DNA of 64,000 nt from Larix kaempferi (lineage: Eukaryota > Streptophyta > Pinopsida > Pinales > Pinaceae), in NCBI GenBank assembly GCA_027924585.1, contig BSBM01000592.1, positions 8,812,501 to 8,876,500 of the forward strand, written 5' to 3'. The notes below the pieces were generated by a model. That model did no database searches. It was not told the origin of the DNA and saw nothing but the letters and a program-made list of their open reading frames with translations. A program made the translations under genes and the position numbers. Positions 21,188 to 32,834 of this stretch are shown here, one piece after another (positions within the stretch are counted from its first letter, which is position 1; every line of letters starts with the position of its first letter).

Positions 21188-23260
21188 TACAAAAGAAAAG
21201 CAGTCCAGAAAAACCTACTCAAACTAAGGCAACAAGCAAATTTATGTGACAGAGTGGATTCAAAGTCTGGAACCTCACGGGATTATCAAGGCATCGCAAA
21301 CTCCTATATACTGCAGGGTCCAACAATATGACGTGACAAGGAGGATTGGGACCGTACCCTTTCCTACATATCCGATTACCTGGACAGTACGTGTGTGTTA
21401 GTCTCCCCGAGTGTTGTTCTCGGTGTATTGCTTTGCCAAGACGGCCAAATGGTTAACTCAGTTGGTTTCAGGAATCCTAGTGGTGTCTCCCGATATACGC
21501 AAGGTACATGGGAGCTCAAATCCGTAGTGGTGCTGTCTAATGCACAACTGTTCGGCAAGCGACCTTCCGATATACTATCGAGTACGTGATACACCCTTCG
21601 ATATATGCCAAGTATGGATTATGGTACTTTGTGGGTACGTGAAGGAGCTCGATATACCAATAAGTACGTGGAAGACTACAATACCCCCAGGATACAGTGC
21701 TGGAAAATAAGGACAGTTGCCACGCTTAATGACGTTGGAATATATCTCTAACTTACACATAAGTTGCTAAAATTTTTACCTAGTTCTTCCGTTAATTTTA
21801 TCTGGACGGTTAGGTGAATGCATGAGGTGAGTACATAATCAAAAGCATAATGCAAGTCCTAGCTACATGCACAAAATATTATTTTCTTTCGATGAATTTA
21901 CCTATGGTAAGGAGAAATCTTTTTCTTTCCAATGAGATTTGCCAAAAAACCACAATGCAACAATTCCCAATTCAAAGAAGTTTAACTATGAAAGCATTCT
22001 TTTCATCTTGTGCGAAACGCAAAAATTACAACACTACTAATCCAAATCACAACATTTTTTCTTTTCTTTTTCCTTTTCAAAACGAAAATGACACTAGATA
22101 ATGAAAAGAGAGGATTCTAAGATGGAGTATGCAAGATTTCGTATTTCTCTTTAAAGGCCTAAAAGCAGTGAGAATTTAAAAATGTATCTATCCTTCCTTA
22201 GCATGAAACTAATTTTGCAAGAAAAATTGAAGTATATTTTGGATTTTCGAGAAAATGAGAAACTCACAATTCAGGAAAACACAAGTGATCACACATTCAT
22301 TCAATTTTTCCGAAAATGTATAAGCAAAACATTCTAATGCACGAACAATTTTCTTTAATAATGCTTGAGAAATGATGGGAAAGAGGCACCTTTAACTTTT
22401 CAATGGATGCATCAAAAGATTAACTTGATAACAACTACGCCTTCAGACGTAAATGACTGAAAAGAAAACACTACTTGCAGCACTCAATGCACTCAGAAAA
22501 CTCAGGAAAAGACAAGCACTCAATCAAACTAAAAGACACACTTAACTCAAAGTCAGACAGTAGCAAGCAAGCTCAAAAATGATGTAAATGAGGTTTGGGA
22601 GCTAATCTAATGTGGCAACCAGATTAGTCAAGGAGAAGAGGGAATGCAAGGGTGAGCGGATGAAGGTGGAGGAGACAAGAGTATCCGCCACTACCGGTTC
22701 TCAGACTTGTCCAAGCTGGAACCCAAAATCAATCCAAACGAAACCAAACACTCAACATACAAATTAAAGATGGGATCTTTGGCTGGATATTGCAGCACAG
22801 AGGGAGTTCATACAACAAACCAAAGCTCAGATTAAGAAATGGAGATGGGATGCCTGCATGCCAATTTCGACAAATCGGTGCACTCTGTGTTTGTACACAG
22901 TGCGACGTCGCAGTTCACCAATACTGGGAGTGCGACGGTGTCGCAGTATGCCAATGAAAGGCCTGCGACGAGTGGCTAACAGACAAAGAACAAAGAGCAG
23001 AAAAGACATAGTGTCGCTCTGTTTTCACTAACCAGGTGCGACAGGCGAGATCTAAGTTCAAAAATAAATCAAATCTCCAGGCTATGAACTCTAAAATGGT
23101 TTGAAAATGAGTAGTATAAACTCAGAGGAAGTAGATCAGAGTCTTCAACATGAAGATCTAATAGTGAAATCAACTCAAGAAGCAACTGACAAATAGAAGG
23201 CTTCTATCAAGCAATCAACTGAAAATGACTCTCAGGAAACTACAAAACAGAACGTAATCT
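21188..23260 (-). other. Element B leader
   Basis: About 2.1 kb between the PBS and gag. No convincing protein. A perfect 12-bp palindrome TGCGACGTCGCA (22901-22912) and an inverted repeat TGCGAC-GGT-GTCGCA (22931-22945) stand out against AT-rich surroundings. GTACGTG with nearby CGATATA recurs at about 21580-21670. Confidence 0.55.
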
Positions 23261-23278
23261 TCCCCAGTATGGTCGCCA
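23261..23278 (-). other. Primer binding site of element B
   Basis: On the minus strand TGGCGACCATACTGGGGA starts four bases after the LTR end (23283). It is the same class of PBS as element A, which supports placing both in Tat. Confidence 0.8.
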
Positions 23279-23282
23279 GATT

Positions 23283-24190
23283 TGTTTCATGGATAATCTA
23301 CCGAGAGCGGACTCAAGGCATGATCTCCCTAGCTTAACGTAAGTCTAGAACAAATAGGACAGAACATAAAATACTTTCCTAGATCATATAGATGTACAAA
23401 TGTGGGAGTAGATCGTTTACGTCATATTTGTAGATCCCTTTCTCCTCCGTTGATCCAATGCCCTAGCGCTGCCAGATCGCAAGTAGCTATCCCTGTTGAA
23501 CATATGACAGACCACGAGAAGTGAAAGCATATATTTCATATGATAGATCTAAGCTAACAGTTAAGGAGGAAAGCTCTAAACATCATCAAGAGACAATACT
23601 TATGGAAAGCAATTATATTAACTGTATTTAAGAGTGGAGAAGTACAATAGAAAATAGGATTGCAACCGTTGCCTTAACGTTGCAAGATCCTTCCGACAAG
23701 CCATGCCAAAGCTCCTAGAGAGAAGTGGATGTTCCCCAAGCTAGAGTGTAAGGTCTATTGGGCTTGATTTCACGAGCATGAGGGTACCATAGACTTCCTC
23801 CCGTTTAGAATGGGAGTGAGCTTCATTTAAATAGGACTAAGTGGATAGGATATGGATAGGATAGGTTAAGATATGATAGGAGAGACTTAAGGGATCTTTC
23901 CAAGGTATTAGGAGTCGAGTGCCAGCTCTCCCAAGAGGTCAGGTATAGGGTCCCAAGTCAGCAAGCTTCGAGAAGGAGCTCGAAGAAGCTATTTTTGCCA
24001 TCTAACTGACTTCGTCGCGCCCTGTAATGGAGCAAGGTGGGACATTGCATGTTGCATGAGTGCAACCTGCGACGACCTCTCAAAACCTACTACAAAATGG
24101 GTACAAATCCTTCCAGGCTAATCACTTAATCAGGGTAACTCTAGGGGTGTATACACTGAATCTCGTGATGGGAAGATTTTAGGTGTTACA
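23283..24190 (-). repeat. 5' LTR of element B
   Basis: On the minus strand it starts TGTAACACCT (24190) and ends CA (23283), 908 bp. A TATA-like TATTTAAAT lies at about 23826-23834. The partner LTR is outside the window, so the start is placed from the TGTAACACC terminus and the end from the PBS. Its sequence differs from the LTR of element A. The LINE reading begins directly after 24190. Confidence 0.8.
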
Positions 24191-26858
24191 GTAACATACT
24201 TGAAAAATATTTGATAATTCAGTCCAAAAATATTCCCTCGGATACCTCAAACCATAAACCCATCAGTCTTTTGATGGAAAAAAAAATTAATTATGGCCTT
24301 TTGCCATTTAGATATAAACCCCTTATGGTTAAAACATTCAGAAGCAGCATAGGTTATGATGAAAACATGGAAAAGAAATGGGACAGTTCCCCAACTTACA
24401 TATGGGAATCCAAGTTGAAAAATGTTAACCAAGAGTTGATTATTTTGTCTAAAAATAAGTATAGGGAGACCAATATAAAAAAACAACAAATTCAATCCCA
24501 TTTGGTGAAAATTCAAACTCAAATGGAAAGGGGTGAGCCAACCACGCAATTGAAAATGGAAGAAATAGAAACACAACTGCACTCTATAAATAGATTATAA
24601 GAGGAGCATTGGAGGCTTATATCAAGAATTTTATGGTTGGAAGAAGGAGATAGGAACACTTCCTTTTTCCACAAACAAGCCAAAGAAAGACAGTGCAGGA
24701 ATAATTTAAGGAAATTCAAAATTCTCAGGGAGTTATGTTAACAGAATATAAATAGGTAAAGCAGGAAGCATTTAGGCATTTTAAGCATCTCCTGTATAGT
24801 CAAAAGGATTCGGATCTTGCAACAACTGAGGAAATGCTTGAAAATATTCCAAACGTCATTTCCATTGAAGGGAAAAATTGGAATTGATTAAAGAAGTGGA
24901 GGAAAGTGAAGTCTCAAATTCCATTTGGAACTTAGAACCAGACAAAGCCCCTGGCCCGAATGTCTTTTCCATTGCTTTTTATCCAAATTCTATGACCTTA
25001 TTAAAAGGGATCTTTGTAAAATGGTTAATTGGCCTCTTAAAAAAGGGATGGTTGGGGGAAGCACAAACTCCTCTTTTCTTGCCCTTATTCCAAAGTTTAA
25101 ATCCCCGGAAACTTTTTCTAGATTCAATCCAATATCCTTGTGCAACTCGTCTTATAAAATCATCACAAAGATAATAGCTACAAGAGTCAAATTGCTATTA
25201 GGGAGGATTGCATCAGAAAACCAAGGTGGCTTCATCCCCAAGAGACATATCCTGGATAATTTCATTTTGGTTCAAGAGGCTATTCATTCAAGTAAAACAA
25301 GGAAAGAAAGAGGTATGGTGATCAAAATGGACATGGAAAATGCATTTGATCGGGTAAGACATTCTTTCCTTTTTGATGTCTTAAGCAAATTTGGGTTTTA
25401 TGGCTCTTTTATTAGATGGATACAAGCTTGTATATCAAAACCTTGGTTAGCTCCTTTAGTCAATGGTAGGCCGACCGAGTTCTTTCAAGGGGAAAGATGA
25501 TTGAGACAAGGGTGTTCATTATCCCCTATTTTGTATATTTTGATGGCATACACTCTAATAAGGAAACTTGAAGTGAAAGAATGAATGGGCTCTTACCTAT
25601 AATTAGCATTGTAAGAGGGGTTAAAGAAATAAATCATTCGCAGTTCACTGATGATACTTTGTTGTCGGGGGGAACCTCAGTAGTTATAGCTACTAGATTA
25701 AAGTCAACAATGGATAAATATATTTCAGCTTCAAGAGGGGAGATCAATAAGCATAAGTGTTGTGTTTATGGATGGAACTCAAAAATAATTCACAAAATTG
25801 CACTTGTTTTAGGTTTCACTGCTAAAAAAGAATGGAATTCTTTCTCTTACTCGGGGATTCCATTTTTTTTAGGGAAGATTGTTTCGAAATATTGGAGAAA
25901 TGTTATTGATAAAATCAAGAAAAAGATGGAACAATGGCGAACATAGTGGTTGAATTTGATAGGGAGGTCGGTGTTGATAAACTCTGTGCTATCTTCTTTA
26001 TCTATATACGAAAATTCTATTTTGTTGGCCCCTTTAGGCATCTCTAATCAAATTGATCAACTTCAACATAAATTTATGTGGCACGGGGGGGGGATAACCA
26101 AAATATATATCATTTGATCAGTTGGAAGCAAGTGATAGTTCCTATCAACAAGGGACGTTTGGCAATCAGAGATACAACCATGTTAAATAAGTCTTTGGGG
26201 GCTAAAATCTTGTGGAATGTAGCGACAGGAGAGAGTGCCTAGTGGAGAGAAGCAATAAATAAGAAATATAATGGAACCACAAGAATAAGAATCATGGAAC
26301 AACATTTTGATAAGCTTCCTTGCACTAACATATGGAAATTTGTGTAAAAGTTCAAATAATATTTTTAAGGATGACGTATCTTGGATGCCTCGGAATGGAA
26401 AAAGTATCAAAATACAGGATGATAAGATATTGGGAAGAAAGGAGTTAAGTTCTCATCAACATTTAACTTTACTTTAAAATTGGATGGGAGTTGAAAATCT
26501 CATTTTCCTTTTGAATATCTTAGCATGGAATGAAAAAGGGGAGTGGGAGGGTTGGATGGACATTAATATACCAGATCATTTGAAAGGATAATGGAAGGAT
26601 TTGTTGATGCTATTGAATGGTCTAGCTCCTATAGATATCAGTGGCGCTGATAGGAGGGTTTGGGGTAATCACTTTGGAAGATACATAGTTAAAGAGGGGT
26701 ATAGCACTCAAATAGTAGATGTGACTATCCAAAGGATTCTTTATGGAATTCTATTTGGAAAACTAAATCTCTCCCAAAAATAAAAATATTCGACTAGATT
26801 TTAAGTCATGGTAGAATACTTACTTTTGATAATATTCAAAGGTGAGGGATTCAAGGCA
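24191..26858 (+). pseudogene. LINE ORF2: endonuclease end, reverse transcriptase and downstream region
   Basis: In order: NHKPISL, the end of the apurinic endonuclease domain (about 24247-24270); a linker with SPTYIWESKLK; WLEEGDRNTSFFHKQAK (about 24640-24690), typical of plant L1; RT (24880-25660) with LEPDKAPGP, FIPKRHILDNFIL, MDMENAFDRV and RQGCSLSPILY. The catalytic box reads QFTDDT (about 25641-25658), where FADD or YADD is usual. Then come YSGIPF and the post-RT region to 26852. At least four frameshifts and many stops. RT would copy the LINE RNA at a nicked target. Confidence 0.88.
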
Positions 26859-27601
26859 TGCTGACACGATGACTTTCGACAGGGTTCGTTTTGCACTGTC
26901 GTCAACAAACCATCAACAAAACTCCCTTACGCACTGGCCCGGAAAGGTTTTACCCTTTCTAGAAACACTCATTGAGCGAGTGAAGTCTCACCCGAGATGA
27001 ATAAGGGGGATGTAGGAACCAAGTTTCCACAGTGGAGAGAGGACATGCATTAAACCGCACTTTACAATTACATAAACCAGAGATTATGTCTTCGCATCAT
27101 ACTAACAGTTCATACATCTATTCATTCTCTTCACATATCCAATGTATAAACAACATCCGCATCAACATGGTTTAATCAATCATTCGCATTAACAGTAATT
27201 ACGAAACCACAAAGCATTTCACAAGCACTGCATTCATCAATGAATAGAAATAAAGACAAAAGATATAGCCATAATCGAATATCTTCATGCATTCATCAAA
27301 ACTTGCGGAATAACCTTCACAGAAACAGTCAAAACATCTTATCGCGGATACAAAGCAGTTCAGAACATATCATTCTCCTCTTTGACTATGATCTAAGATG
27401 CCCTTAGGCTTACATTTATATTCCTATTTATATGATACTAAATGGTTACAAATCGGTCCACATGACCCATTTCTAACTAACTAAACCACTTTCGCACTTT
27501 TGTCGGCTCCTTGTTCTTCACAAATGGACCTTTCTTCCGCGGATGGTCCTTCTTTGCATTGTCAGCTTCCGCATGTCATGTGATCTAATCCCGTGCCAAC
27601 A
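26859..27601 (-). repeat. 3' LTR of element C
   Basis: On the minus strand it starts TGTTGGCACGGG (27601) and ends GTCAGCA (26859). A good TATA box, TATAAATA, lies at 27432-27425 and is kept in the other copy at 35383-35376. Confidence 0.9.
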
Positions 27602-27640
27602 GGCCCCCAACACAAACTTGTGGCTCACCCTCGAGCCACC

Positions 27641-30230
27641 TCAGCTGGACACCGCTAGTGCATTCACCTGCTGCTTGAAGTCATTGTATGCAGCTTTGAT
27701 CTGGTCGACCACTTCATTCACTAATGCTCTAAGCTGGGCACATTCTCCCACCTGCTGCTCTGTTGGGTGTTCGCAACCTTTTTGTTGCGCTTCCTCCTGT
27801 TGCTCCTTTACCTGTTTTATTACCTCTATTACCCACACTGTGAGAAATTCTGCTTTCATTTGGAGCTCGTCCAAATGTGTGGCCCTTCGTTTCTGTCTTT
27901 CGTGAGCCTTCATTACGCGTTGTTGCATGCTTTTTAGTTCTGCTGCCTTTGTCATTCATATCATTGGGGGCATCACTTTGATTGATCCCTTAAAGGACTC
28001 TAACTGTCCTTCCGCTTCGCTGAGTTGTCCCTTCAGCACGGTCAACTGGTCATCCTCGACTACACTGCCCCAAAACTCTGCGATGCCCTATGCGATTGTC
28101 TGGGCTGCCTGTTCCATCTCCTGGTCTGTCACCGCTTCTTCGATTGCCATCTGCTGACTCTGAATCTGTGTTAGCAGTGTGATGGGTATTGCTCTAGCCT
28201 GGAGCTCTGCATTTTCCTTCCTTAGCTCGGTGAGAGCCACTCCTAACATAACAACTTTCGCTTCTGGGTCTACATCCGAATCTAGCTCCTCCTTTTCACA
28301 TGCCTTCGCAAGTGCTCTTTCTATTTTGTCTCGTTCCTCTACAGCTTTCTCTTTCTCGGCTAGTGTTGCGGCTTGCTCGTCTTGGAGAGAATGTGCCTCC
28401 ATCTCTCTGGTGTGCAGTTGCTTCTTATACTCAACCATCTTTTTATGCATTGCGGCCTCGCAGTCGTGGATCTCTATGCTTGCTGTGGCTTGAATTCGGT
28501 GTAATTTCAACATTGGGAGTAAATTGAAATTTACCATAACTAAGTCGGACTTCCATACCTCGAAGTCCACGAACTCATCACTTGTTTTCATGGCATGTGA
28601 TTCTATTTGTACTATCCATGGTTGTGTGTCAATTTCTACCTCGACTCTGGGTGTTGACAGATTTTGCTGAATATCTCCATGCGGTACGCTTGAGTTTATT
28701 ACTGCATCTGCTAGTGTGGATAGTAGTTGGCCTATCTGCTGGAAATGTTCGGCTGAATGCTGTGTAACCTGCTCATGGTTATCTTCCACCACTTATGTGA
28801 TGTTCTCCAGAAGTCTGTTAACCTGCTTCGTAGTAAGCCCTTCCCATGTGCTCCTGCCATGGCGGTCCATCCTGTTCTTTGTCCTCATCTCACCATGCTA
28901 CGCCTCCAGCTCTAAATCTGTCGGAGTGATTGACGAAGCACTGTTATGATTAGACCCTTGCGATTGTTCATCCATAGGATCTTCTCGGCCTGCACCCTGT
29001 TGTTCACTGACTGAATTCCTATCCTCGTCTGACTGATTTTCCTGGGCGTCATCCGCATGATTTGATAAGTCCTTGCCTTCAGTTGGGACTTTCCATTCTT
29101 CCGACCATGCTGCTATGATGGAGTCCAAATCTGCAACAATGAGCTTATACCATGTCGGTAGCCAGTTCTTTGCTTTGTCTGATCTCGCTTGAAGGAAAAT
29201 GGTGTGAGACTCAACGGATATTTTTGTAATCCGTCGATACTTCTCCGTTGCTTCTGTTGTGATTCGTGGTACTGCTTTCGCGTCTAGCCTCATCATGTCT
29301 AAAAAAAATAAAAATTGCACCACATTCTCTGCTTGCTGCTCCTTATCAGTCGTTGCCCATAAATTTTGGTATCTTGCACTGTCACATGCACTGGCCTCTA
29401 CGGTCTCCATGCTTTGATAATGTACTGGCTCCCTCCATCCTACTAGTGCGACTAGCAGAAGGAGCCATGGATATGTGAATGGCTTTGCTCCCTCCTGCGC
29501 ATCATAAGCATCCTCTACCAACTAACTTAACATAAATTTGGACCAATCCATTCGTGTTCCTTCGACACATAGCTCCGCGAAGGCGATGATGTCGGATGTG
29601 CACTCCCTCGACCTACTTTTTCGTGTCATCTTCACAACAAGTATCTTCGCTCCAACCCTGACGTCTTAGTTCTAAATGGTGTGGATGAGGTATCCTTGGG
29701 AGTTTTTATCCACCCCATACTTCGTTTTTAGGGCTTGTGCGTGATTTTTGTCGTTATCTTTTCCCTGGAAAATTTGGGAGGGATCGTCACCCTCCTACGG
29801 AAGCCCCGTGATTATGGAAATCAAGTCGACCGTGACCGAAATTTTTTCGTGCAGCCATAGGTAGCCTCCATGGAAACAGGCAAGCAATTGTTTGACACGC
29901 ACATTTACCTCTGTCGGCCTCCCAAAGTGAGGCCCGTGGGTGAGGCCCAAAATTCCTAATTGCTCTAATCCTAGCGCCCACTTTGTTGGTTCCTTCGTAA
30001 CGGGGCCCCCTGGTCCATGTGGAACATTAACATAGGCCTCCATGCACTCAGGGTAACTCCTCAGGTCGTGATCATTGTATGTCAATTTCTATAGATTTTC
30101 AACGATTCTACCAGCCAGTGCAACCCCTTTTGGTACCAGCGCCATTATAATCTTGTACTTGTGGTTCTTGGGGACATGAACCATTCGTGTTCCTGCCTTG
30201 CTTGGTGGCACATACCCGGGTATCATTGGA
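27641..30230 (-). pseudogene. Long sense-strand ORF of unknown function in element C (about 860 codons, stops only)
   Basis: One minus-strand frame runs from about 30230 (MIPGYVPPSKAG) to the stop at 27641. It is broken by nonsense codons near 30088, 29794, 29660, 29523, 28897, 28794, 28087 and 27958, but I see no frameshift. Several stops are one C-to-T step from CAG, CAA or CGA. The N-terminal part (30085-29795) has GLEQLGILGLTHGPHFG and VTVDLISIITGLP, which faintly recalls the LEDV..LTGLP motif of the plant mobile domain. The middle is hydrophilic and acidic. The C-terminal 400 residues are predicted long coiled coils rich in Glu, Gln and Ala (28560-27660). It sits where RT-RNase H-integrase would be. 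The function is unknown. Confidence 0.75.
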
Positions 30231-31008
30231 CCTTGTCGCCTACTTCATGATGCTAGTGTCTTCTGGGCAGCCCCCGAAGTGTCGACTCTATCCTCTACCA
30301 GGCGTGCTGAGTTCCTGGTCCCTTTATTTGGCGCTCGGTCGGTGTCTGCTGGTTGATTGGTGCCCCTTTTCTTCCGAGGGATTGTCTACACAACTTCTGG
30401 TTGCTCCTACAAAACTGGCGTGGGATGGGGTCGTTCGGTGCTTGTGCTCGAAATGTAAACTTCCATGCGGCTCTGCAAGCTCTTACTTAATCACACAATG
30501 CATTCAACTGCCCCTTTGCCTTTATTTATAGCGTTGGTTGGCCGCGTCCAACCAATTTTGGACCATGATTACCAAATCCGATGGTGATTTGCCAAATCTA
30601 CCGCATGCATTGGGTATTAAATGCCATTTTTTTGTTTTTGCTACTGTCCGTTGTGGCTTAACTGCTGCATTTATGACAAGATTTGACTCGTTCGCACTGA
30701 GTCCCGCGATGTTGCGATTCCTCTGTCGACTAATGCTTCTTCTGTCAACCAATGCTTGCTTGTCGACAGATACCCGTTATGATCTTTTTTTTTCTTTTTT
30801 TTTATTAGCTGCACTGTGAGCTCCGCTGTGTCGCTGCATCGCACTATGTTTTTGTGTTCTCACTTTTTGTAGATGTCGCCAATCCCTTCCAACTTTTCTG
30901 GTTTGTTTTCGTGTACTTCCCGAACTCATCCGTTATTGGTTCTATAATTCATGCATCCAGCATTCTCTCTAGTTCAACTTGCACCCTCTCCTTGTACCAT
31001 GGATTCAA
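30231..31008 (-). other. Low-coding segment of element C between the long ORF and the RT stub
   Basis: About 780 bases with frequent stops. A short Pro-poor ORF (30752-30522) has no recognisable features. It may be the 5' leader of a subgenomic or spliced RNA for the downstream ORF, or the scar where pol was lost. Confidence 0.4.
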
Positions 31009-31640
31009 TCAGTAGGGTCGCTGCTTGACTGGCTTCGCATCGGGTTTTAGGGGAATTTTCATTTCGCCTAAGTCCCCAGGAATTCCTTTCATCTCTGAAA
31101 ATTTCATTGGGAACAAATCTTGAAACTCATGCAACACATCAGTCATCTTGGTGATAATTGAGTCATCCCAATAATCTCCAATACTTGCGAACTTCAGATT
31201 CTCCTCCAACCCAATGTGCACCTTCTTGATTTTCAATGGTTGTTGAAACTTGTCGGAAGGTATTTCTGGTGCCTCGACCCTGCGATTTCCTTTTGAATCC
31301 GGTACATACATAGCACTCGGATCATCCTCATCATCCGGCTCTCCTGTGATATTGTAGCAGTCCATTAACATTTTTGGTGTCGCATTCCATTGAAGCCCCA
31401 GCGGTTGCTCTGTCAGGACTTCTTCAAATACCTTCTCCCAAATCACTTGTAATGCACTATGGATGAAGGGGTTTTCGTCGGAGAAACTAAACGTTTGGCT
31501 AAAGCCGACTGTTAGCTGTTCCCAAGAGATTGTTATGCGTCGCAGTTTTGTTGCTACATACCAACTCCACATTACTTCATCTAGTGTGTGAATAAACGCA
31601 TGGACCCACTCCTCTTTCGCTCGTAGTCCTCATTTGCTTT
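30950..31640 (-). pseudogene. pol: Element C: pol N-terminal linker and truncated RT start
   Basis: Minus frame 31572-31009 reads a linker and then VLHEFQDLFPMKFSEMKGIPG and LKPDAKPVKQRPY, the standard entry into Ty3/gypsy RT. After a stop it continues LNPWYKERVQVELERMLDA, then IIEPITDEFG, and ends near 30950. None of the later RT motifs (VDYR.LN, the L/IPFGL motif, DD) follow. The cut is exactly where RT palm motifs should begin, so the catalytic core is absent rather than merely mutated. Confidence 0.8.
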
Positions 31641-31701
31641 CGCATTCAGCCAAATGTGCCTTCGGGTCACCTCTGCCATCAAACTTCCTTCCGCCATATC
31701 C

Positions 31702-32620
31702 TTATGTATCGCCGAACCTAACCGTCAATAGGTGGTGACATAGTGGCCAGGTAGTTATGGTGGACTTGTGCGCTGCCCACCATCGCACTAGTGTAGCCTT
31801 TAGGGATTCTTCCAGGGCCAAGGGCCGCTGTGGTTCTGCCACTTTTTCCTCAAATTTAGTGAGAAATGTAGCCAAACTGGGCAATCCTTCGTGTGTTGGT
31901 ATTTCACACTCTTCTGTGGCTACCCTTCGCAGCGACTGAGTGATCCTTGCGCACCTCCTAAATGACACTTCATGCAGCCGATTCTGCCAATTTTCAAGTG
32001 CTTCGTCTGAATCTGATGACGCTGAACTGCTATTGCACCACCCTAATTCTCCATCCGTAGTAGGGTTGATATAATCTTCATAAATGTTGTATACATTATC
32101 CCATCCCTTAGTAAACTCATCCCTCGACGATTCTACATACCTTTGCCCTTTCACAGGGTCAAGAGGTGCGACAACCCTTATCTCCTGGTTCTCGAACAAC
32201 ATAATTCTTTTCTTGAAGTTGATAATAGCTAGATTATTCATCGCCCAGTCTATCCCTAGCAGCGCTGGGTAGGGGCTGGTATTGTCCACAATTTTGATCA
32301 CATCAAAATTTGCATAAGTCTTGAGGCCCTCAATCTCAACAGGGACCCAGCATAACCGACCGATCTGGGTGACCTTACTTTGATTAGCTAGGCATAGTTG
32401 CACTAGGGACCATGCCAACTGCAGTTTCCCCATCGTTTCCCACGTCTGTTTAGTCAGGATGTTCACGTTGGACCCCAAATCCAAGATAATGGAGTCGACA
32501 TCGAACGCTCCAATTTGCGCAGACATCCGCATCTCTCGTCCTGTTTTTCTCTTATGTATGCGATTGACCGTTCACTCCAGCTGTGCACCCTCCCGTCGAT
32601 GCAGCAGGTTGGCTATCTCC
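31702..32620 (-). pseudogene. pro: Element C protease
   Basis: Minus frame 32532-31702 contains IILDLGSNVNIL (about 32490-32455), the retropepsin active-site loop with D-L-G in place of D-S/T-G, then LANQSKVTQIGRL and the conserved YPALLGIDWA (about 32270-32240). An acidic Ser-rich and a helical segment follow. The domain is open for 276 codons. It would process Gag. The start of the frame is upstream (MRMSAQ at 32532 is only the first Met). Confidence 0.85.
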
Positions 32621-32834
32621 GTTAATGCATCTTGATCTTTTGCCAACTCTAGGAAACTCTCCAATTAGGCTCGTAAGGTGTTTTCTTTCCTCGACGGATT
32701 CATTGTGTCAAATAGCGGTGGCATGCCATATGTAACTGATTCCTGTTGAAGAGGCAGTTTCCTTAACTGCCTTAGTGCCTCCCGCGCTTTCAGAAAAAAA
32801 TGTCCCTTTCTGCTTTCGCATCAAATGTGACTTG

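Larger units (their letters stand above)
1..24190 (-). mobile_element. Element B: Tat-type Ty3/gypsy LTR retrotransposon, partial, split by element A
   Basis: Visible parts in element order (minus strand) are the 5' LTR (24190-23283), primer binding site (23278-23261), long leader (about 23260-21188), gag N-terminal half (about 21187-18614), then, beyond the inserted element A (1133-18613), gag C-terminus and the start of protease (1132-1). RT, RNase H, integrase and the 3' LTR lie beyond the left edge. Continuity is supported by the AAGGG duplications on both sides of A and by the gag reading resuming with the zinc knuckle at about 890-850. Its gag matches element A's gag along most of its length (for example the shared LDLP.LSRL.NDPI and YIEL.PHSFHDF stretches), so A and B belong to the same lineage. 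B's LTR lies directly against LINE endonuclease sequence, so B inserted into the LINE. Confidence 0.85.

Noticed and set aside
24247-24582. Phe-rich minus-strand ORF across the LINE
   Set aside because: Shadow of the Lys/Asn-rich LINE reading.
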